A stretch of 64,000 nt of DNA from Micromonospora sp. C95 (GCF_018070465.1 NZ_JAGPXT010000008.1:124001-188000), one strand, 5' to 3'. Counted from the stretch's first letter, positions 31,993 to 41,534 are shown. Numbers and translations: made by a program. Notes: generated by a model from the letters alone, not told the origin.

Positions 31993-33840
31993 GTGACCAA
32001 GCAGATCCGCCAGCTCGAACGGGTGGTCATCCGGTTCGCTGGCGACTCCGGCGACGGCATGCAGCTGACCGGGGACCGGTTCACCTCGGAGACCGCGCAA
32101 CTGGGCAACGACATCTCCACCCTGCCCAACTTTCCCGCCGAGATCCGGGCTCCCGCCGGCACCCTGCCGGGCGTGTCGAGCTTCCAGGTGCACTTCGCCG
32201 ACTACGACATCCTCACCCCGGGTGACGCGCCGAACGTGCTCGTCGCGATGAACCCGGCAGCGCTCAAGGCGAACCTCGCCGACCTGCCCCGGGGCGCCGA
32301 CATCATCGTCAACACCGACGAGTTCACCAGGCGCAACCTGGCGAAGGTCGGTTACGCGAGCAGCCCGCTCGACGACGACACCCTCGCCGGGTACGCGGTG
32401 CATCCGGTCGGGCTGACCTCGATGACCATCGGCGCGCTGGCCGAGCTGGAGGTGTCCAAGAAGGACGCCGAACGGGCCAAGAACATGTTCGCCCTCGGCC
32501 TGCTGAGCTGGATGTACTCCCGGCCGTACGAGTCGACCCTGCGGTTCCTGGAGCGCAAGTTCGCCAAGCGGCCCGAACTGGTCGCGGCGAACGTCGCGGC
32601 GTTCAAGGCCGGCTGGAACTTCGGCGAGACCACCGAGGACTTCGCCGTCCGCTACGAGGTGAAGCCGGCCAAGATGCCGCCGGGCACCTACCGCAACATC
32701 ACCGGCAACGCCGCGCTGTCGCTCGGCCTCGTCGCCGCGGGCGTCCGCTCCGGCCTGCCGGTCTTCCTCGGCGCGTACCCGATCACACCGGCCTCGGACA
32801 TCCTGCACGAGCTGAGCAAGCACAAGCGGTTCGGCGTCACCACCATGCAGGCGGAAGACGAGATCGCCGCGATCGGCGCGGCGCTCGGCGCCTCCTACGG
32901 CGGCGCGCTCGGCGTGACCACCACGAGTGGCCCCGGCGTGGCACTCAAGGGCGAGACGATCTCCCTCGCGGTGGCGCTGGAGCTGCCGCTGGTGATCGTG
33001 GACGTGCAGCGGGCGGGGCCGTCGACCGGCATGCCGACCAAGACCGAACAGGCCGACCTGAACATGGCGCTGTTCGGCCGGCACGGCGAGGCACCGGTGG
33101 CGGTGATCGCGCCCAAGTCGCCGTCCGACTGCTTCCACGCGGCGCTGGAGGCGGCGCGGATCGCGCTCACCTACCGCACCCCGGTGATCCTGCTGTCGGA
33201 CAACTACGTCGCAAACGGCTCCGAGCCGTGGCTGCTGCCCGAGGTGGATTCCCTGCCCGACCTGCGGGTCGAGTTCGCCACCGCGCCCAACGGCGAGGAC
33301 GGCACCACCTTCCTGCCGTACCTGCGCGACCCGCAGACCCTCGCCCGGCCGTGGGCCGTGCCGGGCACACCCGGTCTCGAACACCGCATCGGCGGGCTGG
33401 AGAAGGCCGACAAGACCGGCGACATCTCGTACGACCCGGCAAACCACGACTACATGGTGCGGACCCGGGCGGCCCGGATCGAGACGATCCCGGTGCCGGA
33501 CATCGAGGTGGAGGACCCGGACGGCGACGCCCGGGTGCTGGTGCTCGGCTGGGGCTCGACGTACGGCCCGATCGGTGCGGCCTGCCGCGCCCTGCGCCAG
33601 CGCGGCCTACCGGTCGCACAGGCGCACCTGCGGCACCTGGCCCCGATGCCGGCCAACCTCGGTGCGGTGCTGCGCTCCTACGAGCGGGTGGTCATCCCCG
33701 AGATGAACCTCGGCCAGCTCGCGCACGTGATCCGGGGTCGCTACCTGGTCGACGCCATCGGCTACAACCAGGTCCGCGGCCTGCCGTTCACCGCCGCCGA
33801 GCTGGAGACGATGCTGGAAGAGGTCCTGAAGAATGTCTGA
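31993..33840 (+). CDS. korA: 2-oxoglutarate:ferredoxin oxidoreductase, alpha subunit
   Basis: A 615-residue fused gamma-alpha type subunit. The N-terminal gamma-like domain begins RVVIRFAGDSGDGMQLTGDRF. The alpha domain from about 230 has TGNAALSLGLVAAGVRSGLP, FLGAYPITPASDILHEL, and GPSTGMPTKTEQADL, which is typical of KorA. With KorB it makes succinyl-CoA, CO2 and reduced ferredoxin from 2-oxoglutarate and CoA, using thiamine diphosphate. It matches mycobacterial Rv2455c by memory. It overlaps korB by eight bases. GTG start at 31993. Confidence 0.95.
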   Translation: MTKQIRQLERVVIRFAGDSGDGMQLTGDRFTSETAQLGNDISTLPNFPAEIRAPAGTLPGVSSFQVHFADYDILTPGDAPNVLVAMNPAALKANLADLPRGADIIVNTDEFTRRNLAKVGYASSPLDDDTLAGYAVHPVGLTSMTIGALAELEVSKKDAERAKNMFALGLLSWMYSRPYESTLRFLERKFAKRPELVAANVAAFKAGWNFGETTEDFAVRYEVKPAKMPPGTYRNITGNAALSLGLVAAGVRSGLPVFLGAYPITPASDILHELSKHKRFGVTTMQAEDEIAAIGAALGASYGGALGVTTTSGPGVALKGETISLAVALELPLVIVDVQRAGPSTGMPTKTEQADLNMALFGRHGEAPVAVIAPKSPSDCFHAALEAARIALTYRTPVILLSDNYVANGSEPWLLPEVDSLPDLRVEFATAPNGEDGTTFLPYLRDPQTLARPWAVPGTPGLEHRIGGLEKADKTGDISYDPANHDYMVRTRAARIETIPVPDIEVEDPDGDARVLVLGWGSTYGPIGAACRALRQRGLPVAQAHLRHLAPMPANLGAVLRSYERVVIPEMNLGQLAHVIRGRYLVDAIGYNQVRGLPFTAAELETMLEEVLKNV

Positions 33841-34870
33841 GCCCGTCGCCCTCAAGCTCACCGCCAAGGACTTCAAGTCCGACCAGGAGGTGCGCTGGTG
33901 CCCCGGCTGCGGCGACTACGCCATCCTCGCCGCCGTCCAGCAGTTCATGCCGGAGCTGAACATCCCCCGGGAGAACATCGTCTTCGTCTCCGGGATCGGC
34001 TGCTCGTCGCGCTTCCCGTACTACATGAACACGTACGGGATGCACTCGATCCACGGCCGGGCGCCGGCGATCGCGACCGGCCTGTCGGTCTCCCGGCCGG
34101 ACCTGTCGGTGTGGGTGGTGACCGGTGACGGCGACGCCCTCTCCATCGGCGGCAACCACCTGATCCACGCCCTGCGCCGTAACGTCAACCTCAAGATCCT
34201 GCTGTTCAACAACCGGATCTACGGGCTGACCAAGGGGCAGTATTCGCCCACCTCCGAGGTCGGCAAGATCACGAAGTCGACGCCGGTCGGATCAGCCGAC
34301 GCGCCGTTCAACCCGCTCTCGTTGGCGCTCGGCGCCGAAGCGACCTTCGTCGGCCGGACCATCGACTCCGACCGCAAGCACCTGCAATCGGTGCTGCGCG
34401 CCGCCGCGGAGCACGAGGGCTCGGCCTTCGTGGAGATCTACCAGAACTGCAACATCTTCAACGACGGGGCGTTCGAGCAGCTCAAGGAGCCGGGCACCCG
34501 CGACGACTACCTGATCCGGCTGGAGCACGGCCAGCCGATCACGTTCGGCAAGGACGGGCAGTTCTGCGTCGTCCACCCGCCCGGTGGGTTCGGCCTGGAG
34601 GTACGCGAGACCGCGTCGACCCCGGCGGAGGAGATCGTCGTGCACGACGCCACGGTCGCCGACCCGGCGTACGCGTTCGCGCTGTCCCGGCTGCCCGGCT
34701 TCGATCTGCGGAACACCCCGATCGGCGTGTTCCGCTCGGTACGGCGGCCGTCGTACGACAGCGTGGTGCAGGGGCAGTTGACCGAGGCCCGGGCCACCGT
34801 CAGCGAGACCCCGGAGCAGCAGTTGGCCGGGCTGTTGGGCAGCGGCGACACCTGGACCATCGTCGGCTGA
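33833..34870 (+). CDS. korB: 2-oxoglutarate:ferredoxin oxidoreductase, beta subunit
   Basis: A 345-residue thiamine diphosphate-binding subunit. CPGCGDYAILAAVQQFMPEL near residues 23-42 and SGIGCSSRFPYYMNTYGMHSIHGR near 54-77 are standard. The ThDP motif is VVTGDGDALSIGGNHLIHALRRN (GDGD at about 101), followed by LLFNNRIYGLTKGQYSPTS. No additional ferredoxin domain is fused, so it depends on a separate ferredoxin. Overlap with korA indicates one transcript, ended by the hairpin at 34880-34913. Confidence 0.96.
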   Translation: MSEPVALKLTAKDFKSDQEVRWCPGCGDYAILAAVQQFMPELNIPRENIVFVSGIGCSSRFPYYMNTYGMHSIHGRAPAIATGLSVSRPDLSVWVVTGDGDALSIGGNHLIHALRRNVNLKILLFNNRIYGLTKGQYSPTSEVGKITKSTPVGSADAPFNPLSLALGAEATFVGRTIDSDRKHLQSVLRAAAEHEGSAFVEIYQNCNIFNDGAFEQLKEPGTRDDYLIRLEHGQPITFGKDGQFCVVHPPGGFGLEVRETASTPAEEIVVHDATVADPAYAFALSRLPGFDLRNTPIGVFRSVRRPSYDSVVQGQLTEARATVSETPEQQLAGLLGSGDTWTIVG

Positions 34871-34879
34871 CCGTCGCGG

Positions 34880-34913
34880 CGACCGGGCCGCTCCCGCTGG
34901 GGGCGCCCGGTCG
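34880..34913. terminator. Hairpin between korB and the convergent K+ channel gene
   Basis: CGACCGGG (34880-34887) pairs perfectly with 34906-34913, and the inner CGCTCCC/GGGGGCG extend the stem to about 15 bp with one bulge. Positioned 9 nt after the korB stop and facing the channel gene stop at 34946. Confidence 0.75.
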
Positions 34914-34945
34914 GTCGTGCAGACGCTGCGGTAGCCGGGCGGCGC

Positions 34946-35959
34946 TCAGGGCAGGGTGTTCGCGGTGGGACGATCGTCGCGTACGTGCACCAGCATGTCC
35001 CCGGTCTCGATGACCGCACCGGCCCGGTCTGCCAGGGTCACCACCTTGCCGCGCCGGACCAGCGCGATGACAAGCGTGTCGAGTTCCCGGGGCGACCTGC
35101 CGACCTCGCTGCGCTCGGCGGAGCGCATGGCAAGCGCCATGCCCTGGCCCGGGGTGAGCAGATCCTCCACCACGTCGATCAGCGGCGGAGCCGACGTCGA
35201 CAGGCCCAACAGCCGGCCGGCGGTCGCCGAGGACACGATCACGTGATGCGCGCCGCTCTGCTTGAGCAGTGGGGCGTTCTCCGCCTCCCGGGCCGCCGCG
35301 ATGATCCGGACCTGACCGGCGGTGAGCTGGCGTACGGTCAACGCCACCAGCACCGACGCGTCGTCGCTGTCGGTTGCGATGATCACCGCCTTGGCGGTCC
35401 GCACGTGGGCCTGGTTGAGCACGGAGGATCGGGTCGCCGACCCCTCGATCGCGACCAGGCCGTTCGACGTGGCCTGCCGCAACGCCGGACCGGCGCGTTC
35501 CACCACCACGATCCGGGACTTGTCCAGCCCGTTCTCCATCAACGCCGAGATCGCACTACGCCCCTTGGTGCCGTAGCCGCAGATGATGACGTGGTCCTTC
35601 ACTTTTCTCTCCCACCGGTGCAGGCGACGGCCGGTCCGGTACTGCTCGGTCAGGACCTCGAGGGTGGTACCGACCAGGATGATCAGGAACAGCACCCGGG
35701 CCGGGGTGACGAACACGATGTTGACCAGTCGGGCCTGCTGGGTCATCGGCACGATGTCGCCGTAACCGGTGGTCGACAGCGAGACCACCGCGTAGTAGAA
35801 GCAGTCCAGCAGGGTCAGGCCGTCCCCGTTGTTGTCGCGGTACTGCTCCCGTTCGAGATAGACCACCGCCACCACGGCAAGCACCAGACCGATGGCGGCG
35901 GCCAGCCGCAGGCTCAGCGCGCTGAGCGGGCCTCGCCGCTGCGCGGGAAAGTGAATCAC
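34946..35959 (-). CDS. Potassium channel with RCK (TrkA-N/TrkA-C) domains
   Basis: A 337-residue two-helix K+ channel. TM1 is about LAAAIGLVLAVVAVVYL. The pore helix and filter read YYAVVSLSTTGYGDIVP (filter TTGYGD), and TM2 is near LVNIVFVTPARVLFLIILVG. The RCK domain starts DHVIICGYGTKGRSAISALM (Rossmann glycines), and a TrkA-C-like domain ends the protein. It is probably gated by nucleotides or divalent ions, as for the family. The GTG at 35959 (VIHFPAQRRG) is chosen; the open frame to 36883 lies opposite popR and is a shadow. Confidence 0.88.
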   Translation of the reverse strand: MIHFPAQRRGPLSALSLRLAAAIGLVLAVVAVVYLEREQYRDNNGDGLTLLDCFYYAVVSLSTTGYGDIVPMTQQARLVNIVFVTPARVLFLIILVGTTLEVLTEQYRTGRRLHRWERKVKDHVIICGYGTKGRSAISALMENGLDKSRIVVVERAGPALRQATSNGLVAIEGSATRSSVLNQAHVRTAKAVIIATDSDDASVLVALTVRQLTAGQVRIIAAAREAENAPLLKQSGAHHVIVSSATAGRLLGLSTSAPPLIDVVEDLLTPGQGMALAMRSAERSEVGRSPRELDTLVIALVRRGKVVTLADRAGAVIETGDMLVHVRDDRPTANTLP

Positions 35960-36121
35960 CGGGGAACCTGCCCCGCCTCGGTCGCCTGCACGTCCACAAC
36001 ATAGCGGCTGATCCGACAGCCGCACGGCGGGGTGGCGTTCAATGGACACGGTACGGCGAACGGGGCGACGGACGGGCATGATGGGACAAGTCAGCGCAGG
36101 AACGGCGAGAGTGAGGCCGGC

Positions 36122-36817
36122 ATGTCCTTGCTGAGACGGGTTATCGGCGCGGTGCTGCGCCGCGAACGCCAGCACCAGGGCCGCACGCTGCGGGAGGTTG
36201 CCCGGGCCGCCGGGGTGTCCGTGCCGTACCTGTCGGAGGTGGAGCGCGGGCGCAAGGAGGCTTCCTCCGAGGTTCTCGCGGCGATCTGTCGGGCACTCGG
36301 CCTGCACCTTTCCGATCTGCTGGAGGAGGTGCGCGACGAGCTTCGGCGGGTCGAACGCCGACTGCCGGCCACTCGCCAAGCCGATCGTGTCCCGGGCGAT
36401 CGTGTCCCGGGCGATCGTGTCCCGGCCGCCCAGCCCGACGGCCCGGCGACCGCGACGGCTGGCCGCGTCACTGACGAATCCACCCAGCCGGTCGCCCGAC
36501 TCAATGCCGTCGGCTTCGGCTTCGGCGCGGACGTGACGGCCGGGCTGGACGGCAACCGCCACCACGGAGCCTGGACCCGCTCGGGCGGACCGCTCGGCAT
36601 CACCGGCCCGACCGGCGGCGGGGTGAGCGGCGGAATCAGGGTCGTCGCCTTCGCCGACCCGATCGGTCCGGTCCACCTCGTGGCCCGGGGGCCGCTGCTC
36701 CGTCGCCGGTCGCCCGGCCGGTCGTCCGTCCGCCCGCTGCACCGGACCGGGGCACGTGGGCGAGCCGCCCGGCGGACGGCGGCTGTTCGAGCCACCGTCG
36801 GCAGTCACCGAGGATGA
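36122..36817 (+). CDS. popR: PopR/ClgR-type helix-turn-helix regulator with extended C-terminus
   Basis: A frame of 231 residues. The first 80 are a clear XRE-type domain of the ClgR/PopR group: [59 protein letters not shown]. The remainder (a 15-bp tandem repeat coding for DRVPG, then Gly/Arg-rich sequence) looks unlike known members, which end soon after the helix-turn-helix, so the 3' part may be a read-through frame. PopR controls clpP genes through TTCTGCC-N3-GGCAGAA boxes, two of which lie before the adjacent clpP. ATG at 36122. Confidence 0.8.
   Translation: MSLLRRVIGAVLRRERQHQGRTLREVARAAGVSVPYLSEVERGRKEASSEVLAAICRALGLHLSDLLEEVRDELRRVERRLPATRQADRVPGDRVPGDRVPAAQPDGPATATAGRVTDESTQPVARLNAVGFGFGADVTAGLDGNRHHGAWTRSGGPLGITGPTGGGVSGGIRVVAFADPIGPVHLVARGPLLRRRSPGRSSVRPLHRTGARGRAARRTAAVRATVGSHRG
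36382..36425 (+). repeat. 15-bp tandem repeat in popR (about 3 copies)
   Basis: CGATCGTGTCCCGGG is repeated at 36382, 36397 and 36412 (the last with one base changed at its end), coding for a DRVPG pentapeptide repeat just after the DNA-binding domain. Such repeats vary in length by slippage. Confidence 0.85.
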
Positions 36818-36948
36818 GGCCAGCAGGCGTTGTGGTCCGCTGGGCCTCAAAGTCACACGGAAGTATTCAGCTCGCCCTGACATCAGGCTGACGAGGAAGG
36901 TGCCCGGGCCGCACGGAAGGGTCCGAGTCGGCCAGTTGGTCTCCGTCG

Positions 36949-36980
36949 TTCTGCCGTGGGCGGATCTGCCCCCGGCAGAA
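36949..36980 (+). promoter_or_regulatory. Tandem PopR-type boxes upstream of clpP
   Basis: TTCTGCC-GTG-GGCGGAT at 36949-36965 and ATCTGCC-CCC-GGCAGAA at 36964-36980 match the PopR operator TTCTGCC-N3-GGCAGAA, the second at 13 of 14 positions. The outer halves also form a perfect 7-bp dyad. They lie 89-120 nt before the clpP ATG. Confidence 0.7.
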
Positions 36981-37068
36981 CCGCTGGTCGGGCACCGGCG
37001 GCATCCCGCAGGCTCAAGGAGCCGGTCCCCGGGCGCTTGACGTCGCCGCCGGCGGGTGGAGGTTGACC

Positions 37069-37656
37069 ATGATCAGGATGCTCGAAGACGGCCAGCGGGC
37101 CTTCGGCGACCAGGTGTTCGAACGCCTGCTGCGGGAGCGGATCGTCTTCCTCGGCAGCGAGGTGGACGACGAGATCGCCAACCGGATCTGCGCCCAGATC
37201 CTGCTGCTCGCCGCCGAGGACCCGGAGCGGGACATCACCCTCTACATCAACTCGCCCGGCGGCTCGGTCAGCGCCGGAATGGCGGTCTACGACACGATGC
37301 GCTTCGTCCGTAACGACGTGGCGACCCTGGCCATGGGGCTCGCCGGCTCGATGGGCCAGTTCCTCCTCTGCGCCGGCACGGCCGGCAAGCGGTACGCGCT
37401 GCCGCACACCCGGATCCTGATGCACCAACCCTCTGGTGGCATGGGCGGCACCGCCTCCGACATCACCATCCAGGCCGAGAACATGCTGCACGTCAAGCGG
37501 ACCATGCAGGAGCTGATCGCCCAGCACAGCGGCCGGACCCTGGCCGAGATCCAGCGGGACTGGGACCGGGACCGCTGGTTCACCGCCGAGGAGGCCCGCG
37601 ACTACGGCCTGGTCGACCAGGTGGTGAACGCCGCCACCCAGTTGTCCACGAGCTGA
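37069..37656 (+). CDS. clpP: ATP-dependent Clp protease proteolytic subunit
   Basis: A 195-residue ClpP. The catalytic triad is complete: Ser94 in GLAGSMGQFLL, His119 in RILMHQPSGG, and Asp168 in DRDRWFTAEEARDYGLVD. It assembles into a barrel that needs a Clp ATPase. The residues round the active Ser (LAGSMGQ where AASMGA is usual) mark it as an accessory ClpP of the ClpP3/ClpP4 group, as does the PopR-type regulator next door. Streptomyces has two such clpP genes together; only one is here. The ATG at 37069 follows GGAGG; 37063 is a TTG. Confidence 0.93.
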   Translation: MIRMLEDGQRAFGDQVFERLLRERIVFLGSEVDDEIANRICAQILLLAAEDPERDITLYINSPGGSVSAGMAVYDTMRFVRNDVATLAMGLAGSMGQFLLCAGTAGKRYALPHTRILMHQPSGGMGGTASDITIQAENMLHVKRTMQELIAQHSGRTLAEIQRDWDRDRWFTAEEARDYGLVDQVVNAATQLSTS

Positions 37657-38085
37657 TGCCGCTCGCGGGTCAGCCAGGAAGGCGAACGTCGTGACGGGTC
37701 GGCCTCGACCTCGGCGCAGAGGTGCTTGCCGACGCTGACCGGGTCTACGTCGCGCACCGGGCGGTCAGCCCCAGCAGGCCGGCGCGCAGGCGCACCTCCA
37801 GCCGGGGCGGCGTACACCGGTGGAGTTCGTCGAACGCACAACGATCTCCACGGGCAACTCGGGTGCTCGCGCCATGCCCTCCGGGTCGACCAGGGCGCAT
37901 CAGATCCTGCGGGAGAGTTGCCGGAGTGTCGCATGTCGGATCTGCGTACGCCCCGTGACCGTCTTCGCCGATGCGGTTGCTGGCCATGTCCGCGCGGTGA
38001 CCTTGTGTCTGCCAGCAGCGCGCACCGATGAGGTTTTCGCGCAGCGCCCGTCTGTACCTGTGAGATCGACCTACGGGAGGCTGGC
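37657..38085. other. Intergenic region, 429 bases, no recognisable gene
   Basis: Several short overlapping frames exist on both strands, but none resembles a known family and none has a good ribosome binding site. It may be relict coding sequence. The DHFR-like gene promoter must lie in the right part; GGGAGG at 38074-38079 is its ribosome binding site. Confidence 0.5.
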
Positions 38086-38673
38086 ATGATGCGGAAACTG
38101 ACCTTTGGTATGAATGTGACCCTGGACGGCTACATCGCCGCGCCCGGCGACGACCTCGGCTGGAGTGGGGGTGAGGGACCGGACTCGTCGTCGAGCGACG
38201 AGCTGTTCCAGTGGTGGTCCGACCGGGTGGGGGCGACCGGCCTGGCGCTGTACGGGCGCAAGCTGTGGGAGGTGATGAGCTCCCACTGGCCGACCGCCGA
38301 CCAGAAGCCCGGCGCCACCCGGGCGGAGATGGAGTTCGCCCGCCGCTGGCGGGACATGCCTAAGGTGGTGTTCTCCTCGACGACCAGCACGGTCGACTGG
38401 AACACTCGCCTGGTCACCGGCGACGCGGTCGCCGAGATCGCCCGGCTCAAGGCCGAGGACGGCGGCCCGATGGACATCGTCGGCGCCACACTTGCCGCAG
38501 CGGCCATGCGGGCCGGGCTGATCGACGAGTACGTGCTGGTCACATACCCGGTCCTGGTGGGCGGCGGCACGCCGTTCTTCACGGCCCTGAACAGCTGGGT
38601 GGACCTGAACCTGGTGGAGGCGCGGACGTTTCCCGGCGGCGTGGTGCTGACCCGATACGAGACGACGCGATGA
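38086..38673 (+). CDS. Dihydrofolate reductase-family (RibD C-terminal-like) protein
   Basis: A 195-residue reductase-fold protein of the RibD_C/DHFR-like group common in actinobacteria. The start RKLTFGMNVTLDGYIAAPG is typical, then LYGRKLWEVMSSHWP, VVFSSTTSTVDWNTRLV and LVTYPVLVGGGTPFF. It probably uses NADPH; the substrate is unknown and it is not the housekeeping DHFR. GGGAGG precedes the ATG pair at 38086. Such genes often stand near ECF sigma factors of the kind at 38869. Confidence 0.9.
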   Translation: MMRKLTFGMNVTLDGYIAAPGDDLGWSGGEGPDSSSSDELFQWWSDRVGATGLALYGRKLWEVMSSHWPTADQKPGATRAEMEFARRWRDMPKVVFSSTTSTVDWNTRLVTGDAVAEIARLKAEDGGPMDIVGATLAAAAMRAGLIDEYVLVTYPVLVGGGTPFFTALNSWVDLNLVEARTFPGGVVLTRYETTR

Positions 38674-38868
38674 GCACGGGCCAGTTGCTCGGTTCGTGAG
38701 GCCGGGTCGAAATGCCCTTCCTGACGTTCTTCGGGCGGGCATCAAGATGCCCCGCCGGCGGGCGGTGGGATCGCCTTGTCGGGTTGGTGCTCAGCTGGTC
38801 GGGTGCTGACTCCGCGGGTGACGGCGGGCTCGTGGCGCCGGACCCGCCGACAACGGGAACCTGTCTGA

Positions 38869-39876
38869 TCACAGTGTCGGGGGCAGGTCCAGCCATGGTT
38901 TGTCGGTGGCGTCGAATCCGGTGAGCTCGGCGATCTTCCCGTCGACTATGTGCAGGACCGCGATGGCGAATAGCCGGTACTCCGGGTCGTCGGGGGTGCG
39001 GAGGTACAGCGCGGCGGCGGGCATGCGGTTGACCGTCGTGGCGATACAGCGCCAGTCGTCGTGGCCGGGCTGGAAGAGCCCACCGGAGACCCAGCCCTCC
39101 ACCGCGTCCTTGGCCGTGATGACCGAGGTGCCGGCCTCGGGCAGCATCACGAAGCGCAGGTCGTCGCGGAGCAGGGACATCAGCCCGTCGAGGTCGTTGC
39201 GCTCATGGGCATCGATGTATGACTTCACCACGCCGCGCTCGTCGTTCGACAGTTCGTGGGCGGCGGGGCTCCGCCAGTCGAGGCGGCGGTCGGGCAGCTG
39301 CTCGCGCATCGTCACGCGCGCCCGTTGCAGCGCGCTGGTCACCGATGCGATGGTCAGATCGAGGGCGTCGGCGGCCTTCGACGCCGGCCAGCCGACGACG
39401 TCACGCAGAATGAACACCGCCCGCTGCCGCGGCGGCAGGTGCTGGACGGCGACGATGAACGCCAGCTCGATCGTCTCCCGCGCCACCACCGATTCCTGCG
39501 GGTCCTCGGGGAGCATCCGGTCGGGATACGGCTGGAGGTACAGCACCTCGGAGCCGGAGTCCGACAGCCCGGACGGTACGGGTGTGCGGTCATTACGCTT
39601 TGCCAGGAAGTCAAGGCACACATTCGTCGCGATCCGGTAGAGCCAGGTCCGCAGCGCGGCGTGGCCCTTGAACGACTCCCGCTTGTTCCACGCTCGCAGG
39701 AACGTCTCCTGCGTCATGTCCTGGGCGTCCGCGTAGTTCGCGAGCATCCGGTAGCAGTGCACCTGAAGCTCACGCCGGTGGCGCTCCGTGATGAGCGCGA
39801 ACCGCGCCGTATCGCCTGAGCGAACCGCCGCGATGAACGCGGCCTCGTCAGCGCCCAGCGGTCTAGCGTCGGTCAT
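38869..39876 (-). CDS. ECF sigma factor, SigG/TIGR02960-like with SnoaL-like C-terminus
   Basis: A 335-residue sigma-70 family protein. Region 2 shows LQVHCYRMLANYADAQDMTQETFLRAWNKR and HAALRTWLYRIATNVCLDFLA. Region 4 shows LPPRQRAVFILRDVVGWPASKAADALDLTIASVTSALQRARVTM. Residues 210-335 form a SnoaL-like fold (YIDAHERNDLDGLMSLLRDDLRF) thought to control activity in place of a separate anti-sigma factor. None is adjacent. The ATG at 39876 (MTDARPLG) is preferred to the GTG at 39894. Target promoters are unknown. Confidence 0.9.
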   Translation of the reverse strand: MTDARPLGADEAAFIAAVRSGDTARFALITERHRRELQVHCYRMLANYADAQDMTQETFLRAWNKRESFKGHAALRTWLYRIATNVCLDFLAKRNDRTPVPSGLSDSGSEVLYLQPYPDRMLPEDPQESVVARETIELAFIVAVQHLPPRQRAVFILRDVVGWPASKAADALDLTIASVTSALQRARVTMREQLPDRRLDWRSPAAHELSNDERGVVKSYIDAHERNDLDGLMSLLRDDLRFVMLPEAGTSVITAKDAVEGWVSGGLFQPGHDDWRCIATTVNRMPAAALYLRTPDDPEYRLFAIAVLHIVDGKIAELTGFDATDKPWLDLPPTL

Positions 39877-40174
39877 GGTCACCAATCCTTCCACCGGTGC
39901 GAGAGGGCTACCAGAACCGACGACGCGGCGAAAGATTTCTGATCGGTGACGCCGCTGGCACCGGGCCGTTCGTCAGGGCGGATGGGTCGGGTCGATCCAG
40001 GGTGGGCGCTCCGGGGCAGACACAGCCGGCGCATTCCACGCCTGTACATCGAGCCAACGCGAGGATGCCCTCAGCCGCCCGGCCGGGGCATCCTCAAACG
40101 TCTACTCGAACGCGAAACTGGCCTCTACGATCAATGATCGGCCGGGCGCACTGCGCGTTTGCAGTTCTGTGGGG

Positions 40175-40247
40175 TGCCCCCGGCAGGATTCGAACCTGCG
40201 ACACACGGTTTAGGAAACCGATGCTCTATCCCCTGAGCTACGAGGGC
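40175..40247 (-). tRNA. tRNA-Arg (anticodon CCT)
   Basis: On the minus strand a 73-nt cloverleaf can be drawn. The acceptor GCCCTCG pairs with CGGGGGC (one G-U), followed by discriminator A. The D arm has AGCTC/GAGC, the anticodon stem is TCGGT/ACCGT-like with loop TTCCTAA (anticodon CCT), and the T arm is CGCAGGTTCGAATCCTGCC-like. CCA is not encoded. Confidence 0.95.
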
Positions 40248-40784
40248 GCGAGGGCCTAGTCTAGCGACCTGGGGGTTCACCTGGGGTGGCAGGGAGTGGC
40301 CCGCGTTCACCCACGTTCCCCGGACCGCCGTTCTCGCAGCCCAGGACTACACGCCGAGCACACGAACCCCGGGTTGCGACCGGCGGCCGGCCGCGGTGAT
40401 CCGCGTTGGCACCGGTTCACCCGGGTTGGCATCCGCTGGAGAGCACACACCGCGCACATCATCGGAGATCAACAAGATTCCGTCCGGGTACCTACCGTCG
40501 GCACCGCCACGGGAGAGCCACGGAGCACTCACTCCGGGTTCCTCGGGGAGGGGTAATGCCAGGTGGGCGACGGGCTCGTCGTAGCGGCGGATGATGTGGT
40601 GCAGCGAAAACTGCGACGTGAGTAAGACGGCCCCTGATCTGCCAGCTTGACAAGGACATGCCGACGACGGCCGTTCGGCCGCGACGGTCAGGTGCCGAGC
40701 GCAAGGGCTCTCGACCCGTTGCGGCGCCGCCTCGTCGGATTACGTTCACCGAGACGGCGCCGCAAACGCCCCACACCGCCCGGA
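40248..40784. other. Intergenic region, 537 bases, beside the tRNA gene
   Basis: No gene recognised. It contains one copy (40374-40404) of a 31-bp imperfect direct repeat whose partner is at 45192-45222. No recombinase is present. Confidence 0.5.
40374..40404 (+). repeat. Imperfect direct repeat, copy A
   Basis: 31 bases identical at 27 positions to 45192-45222 in the same orientation, including a shared TTGCGACCGGCGG. The copies bracket a 4.8-kb segment with the ABC exporter, acetyltransferase and LysR genes. Confidence 0.5.
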
Positions 40785-41530
40785 TCACGCTCGCTTCGTG
40801 AAGGCGGAACGCGCCCACAGGTAGCCGACGAGGGCGATCGCCACGCACCAGGCGACGGCGACGGCCGCGTCGGTGGTGTCAGGCGCGCTGTCGAGCAGGC
40901 CGCGCACGGTCTCGATGATCGGCGTGAACGGCTGGTACTCGGCGAACTGACGAAGACCCGGTCCCATCTTCTCCGCCGGTACGATCGCGCTGCTGAAGAA
41001 CGGCAGCATGACCAGCGGCACGGCGGCCATGCCCGCTGCCTCCGGCGACTTCGCCGACAGTCCCAGCGCGACAGTGAACCAGCCCGCCGCGAACGCGAGC
41101 AGTACGACGACGCCACCCACGGCGAGCCAGTCGGTCAGACTCGCCTCCGGGCTGAACCCCAGCAGGAAGGCCACTCCGACGAGCGCCGCGATGGCGATCA
41201 CGTTGGTCAGCACGCTGGTGATGACGTGGCCGGTCAGCACCGCGCCGCGGGAGACGTCCATGGCCTTGAACCGGTTGATGATGCCCTTGGTCATGTCGGA
41301 GTTCACCGCCGTCGCGGTGGCTCCCAGCCCGTAGCAGACGGCCAGCAGGATCAGGCCCGGCGTCGCGTAGTCGATGTAGTCCACGCCGACGCTGAAGGCG
41401 TCGCCGAACATGTACACGAACATCAGCATGATGATGATCGGCATCAGGACGGCGTTGAACACCGAGGTCGGGTTCCGGGTGAGGTGTTTGAGGTTGCGGC
41501 GCAGCATGACCAGCGAATGGGACTGGGCGC

Positions 41531-41534
<4 letters not shown>
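40785..41534 (-). CDS. ABC-2 type exporter permease
   Basis: A 249-residue membrane protein with six helices, e.g. SVFNAVLMPIIIMLMFVYMFG and TPGLILLAVCYGLGATATAV, and the conserved GIINRFKAMDVSRGAVLTGH loop typical of DrrB/ABC-2 permeases, near the cytosolic side. It probably exports a drug or lipid with the adjacent ATPase. Its start overlaps the ATPase stop by four bases. It is last in a three-gene minus-strand operon; no structural genes for a natural product are nearby. Confidence 0.9.

Noticed and set aside
34956..36004. Plus-strand frames opposite the K+ channel
   Set aside because: They are antisense to a channel gene with TTGYGD filter and RCK motif, and show no family likeness.
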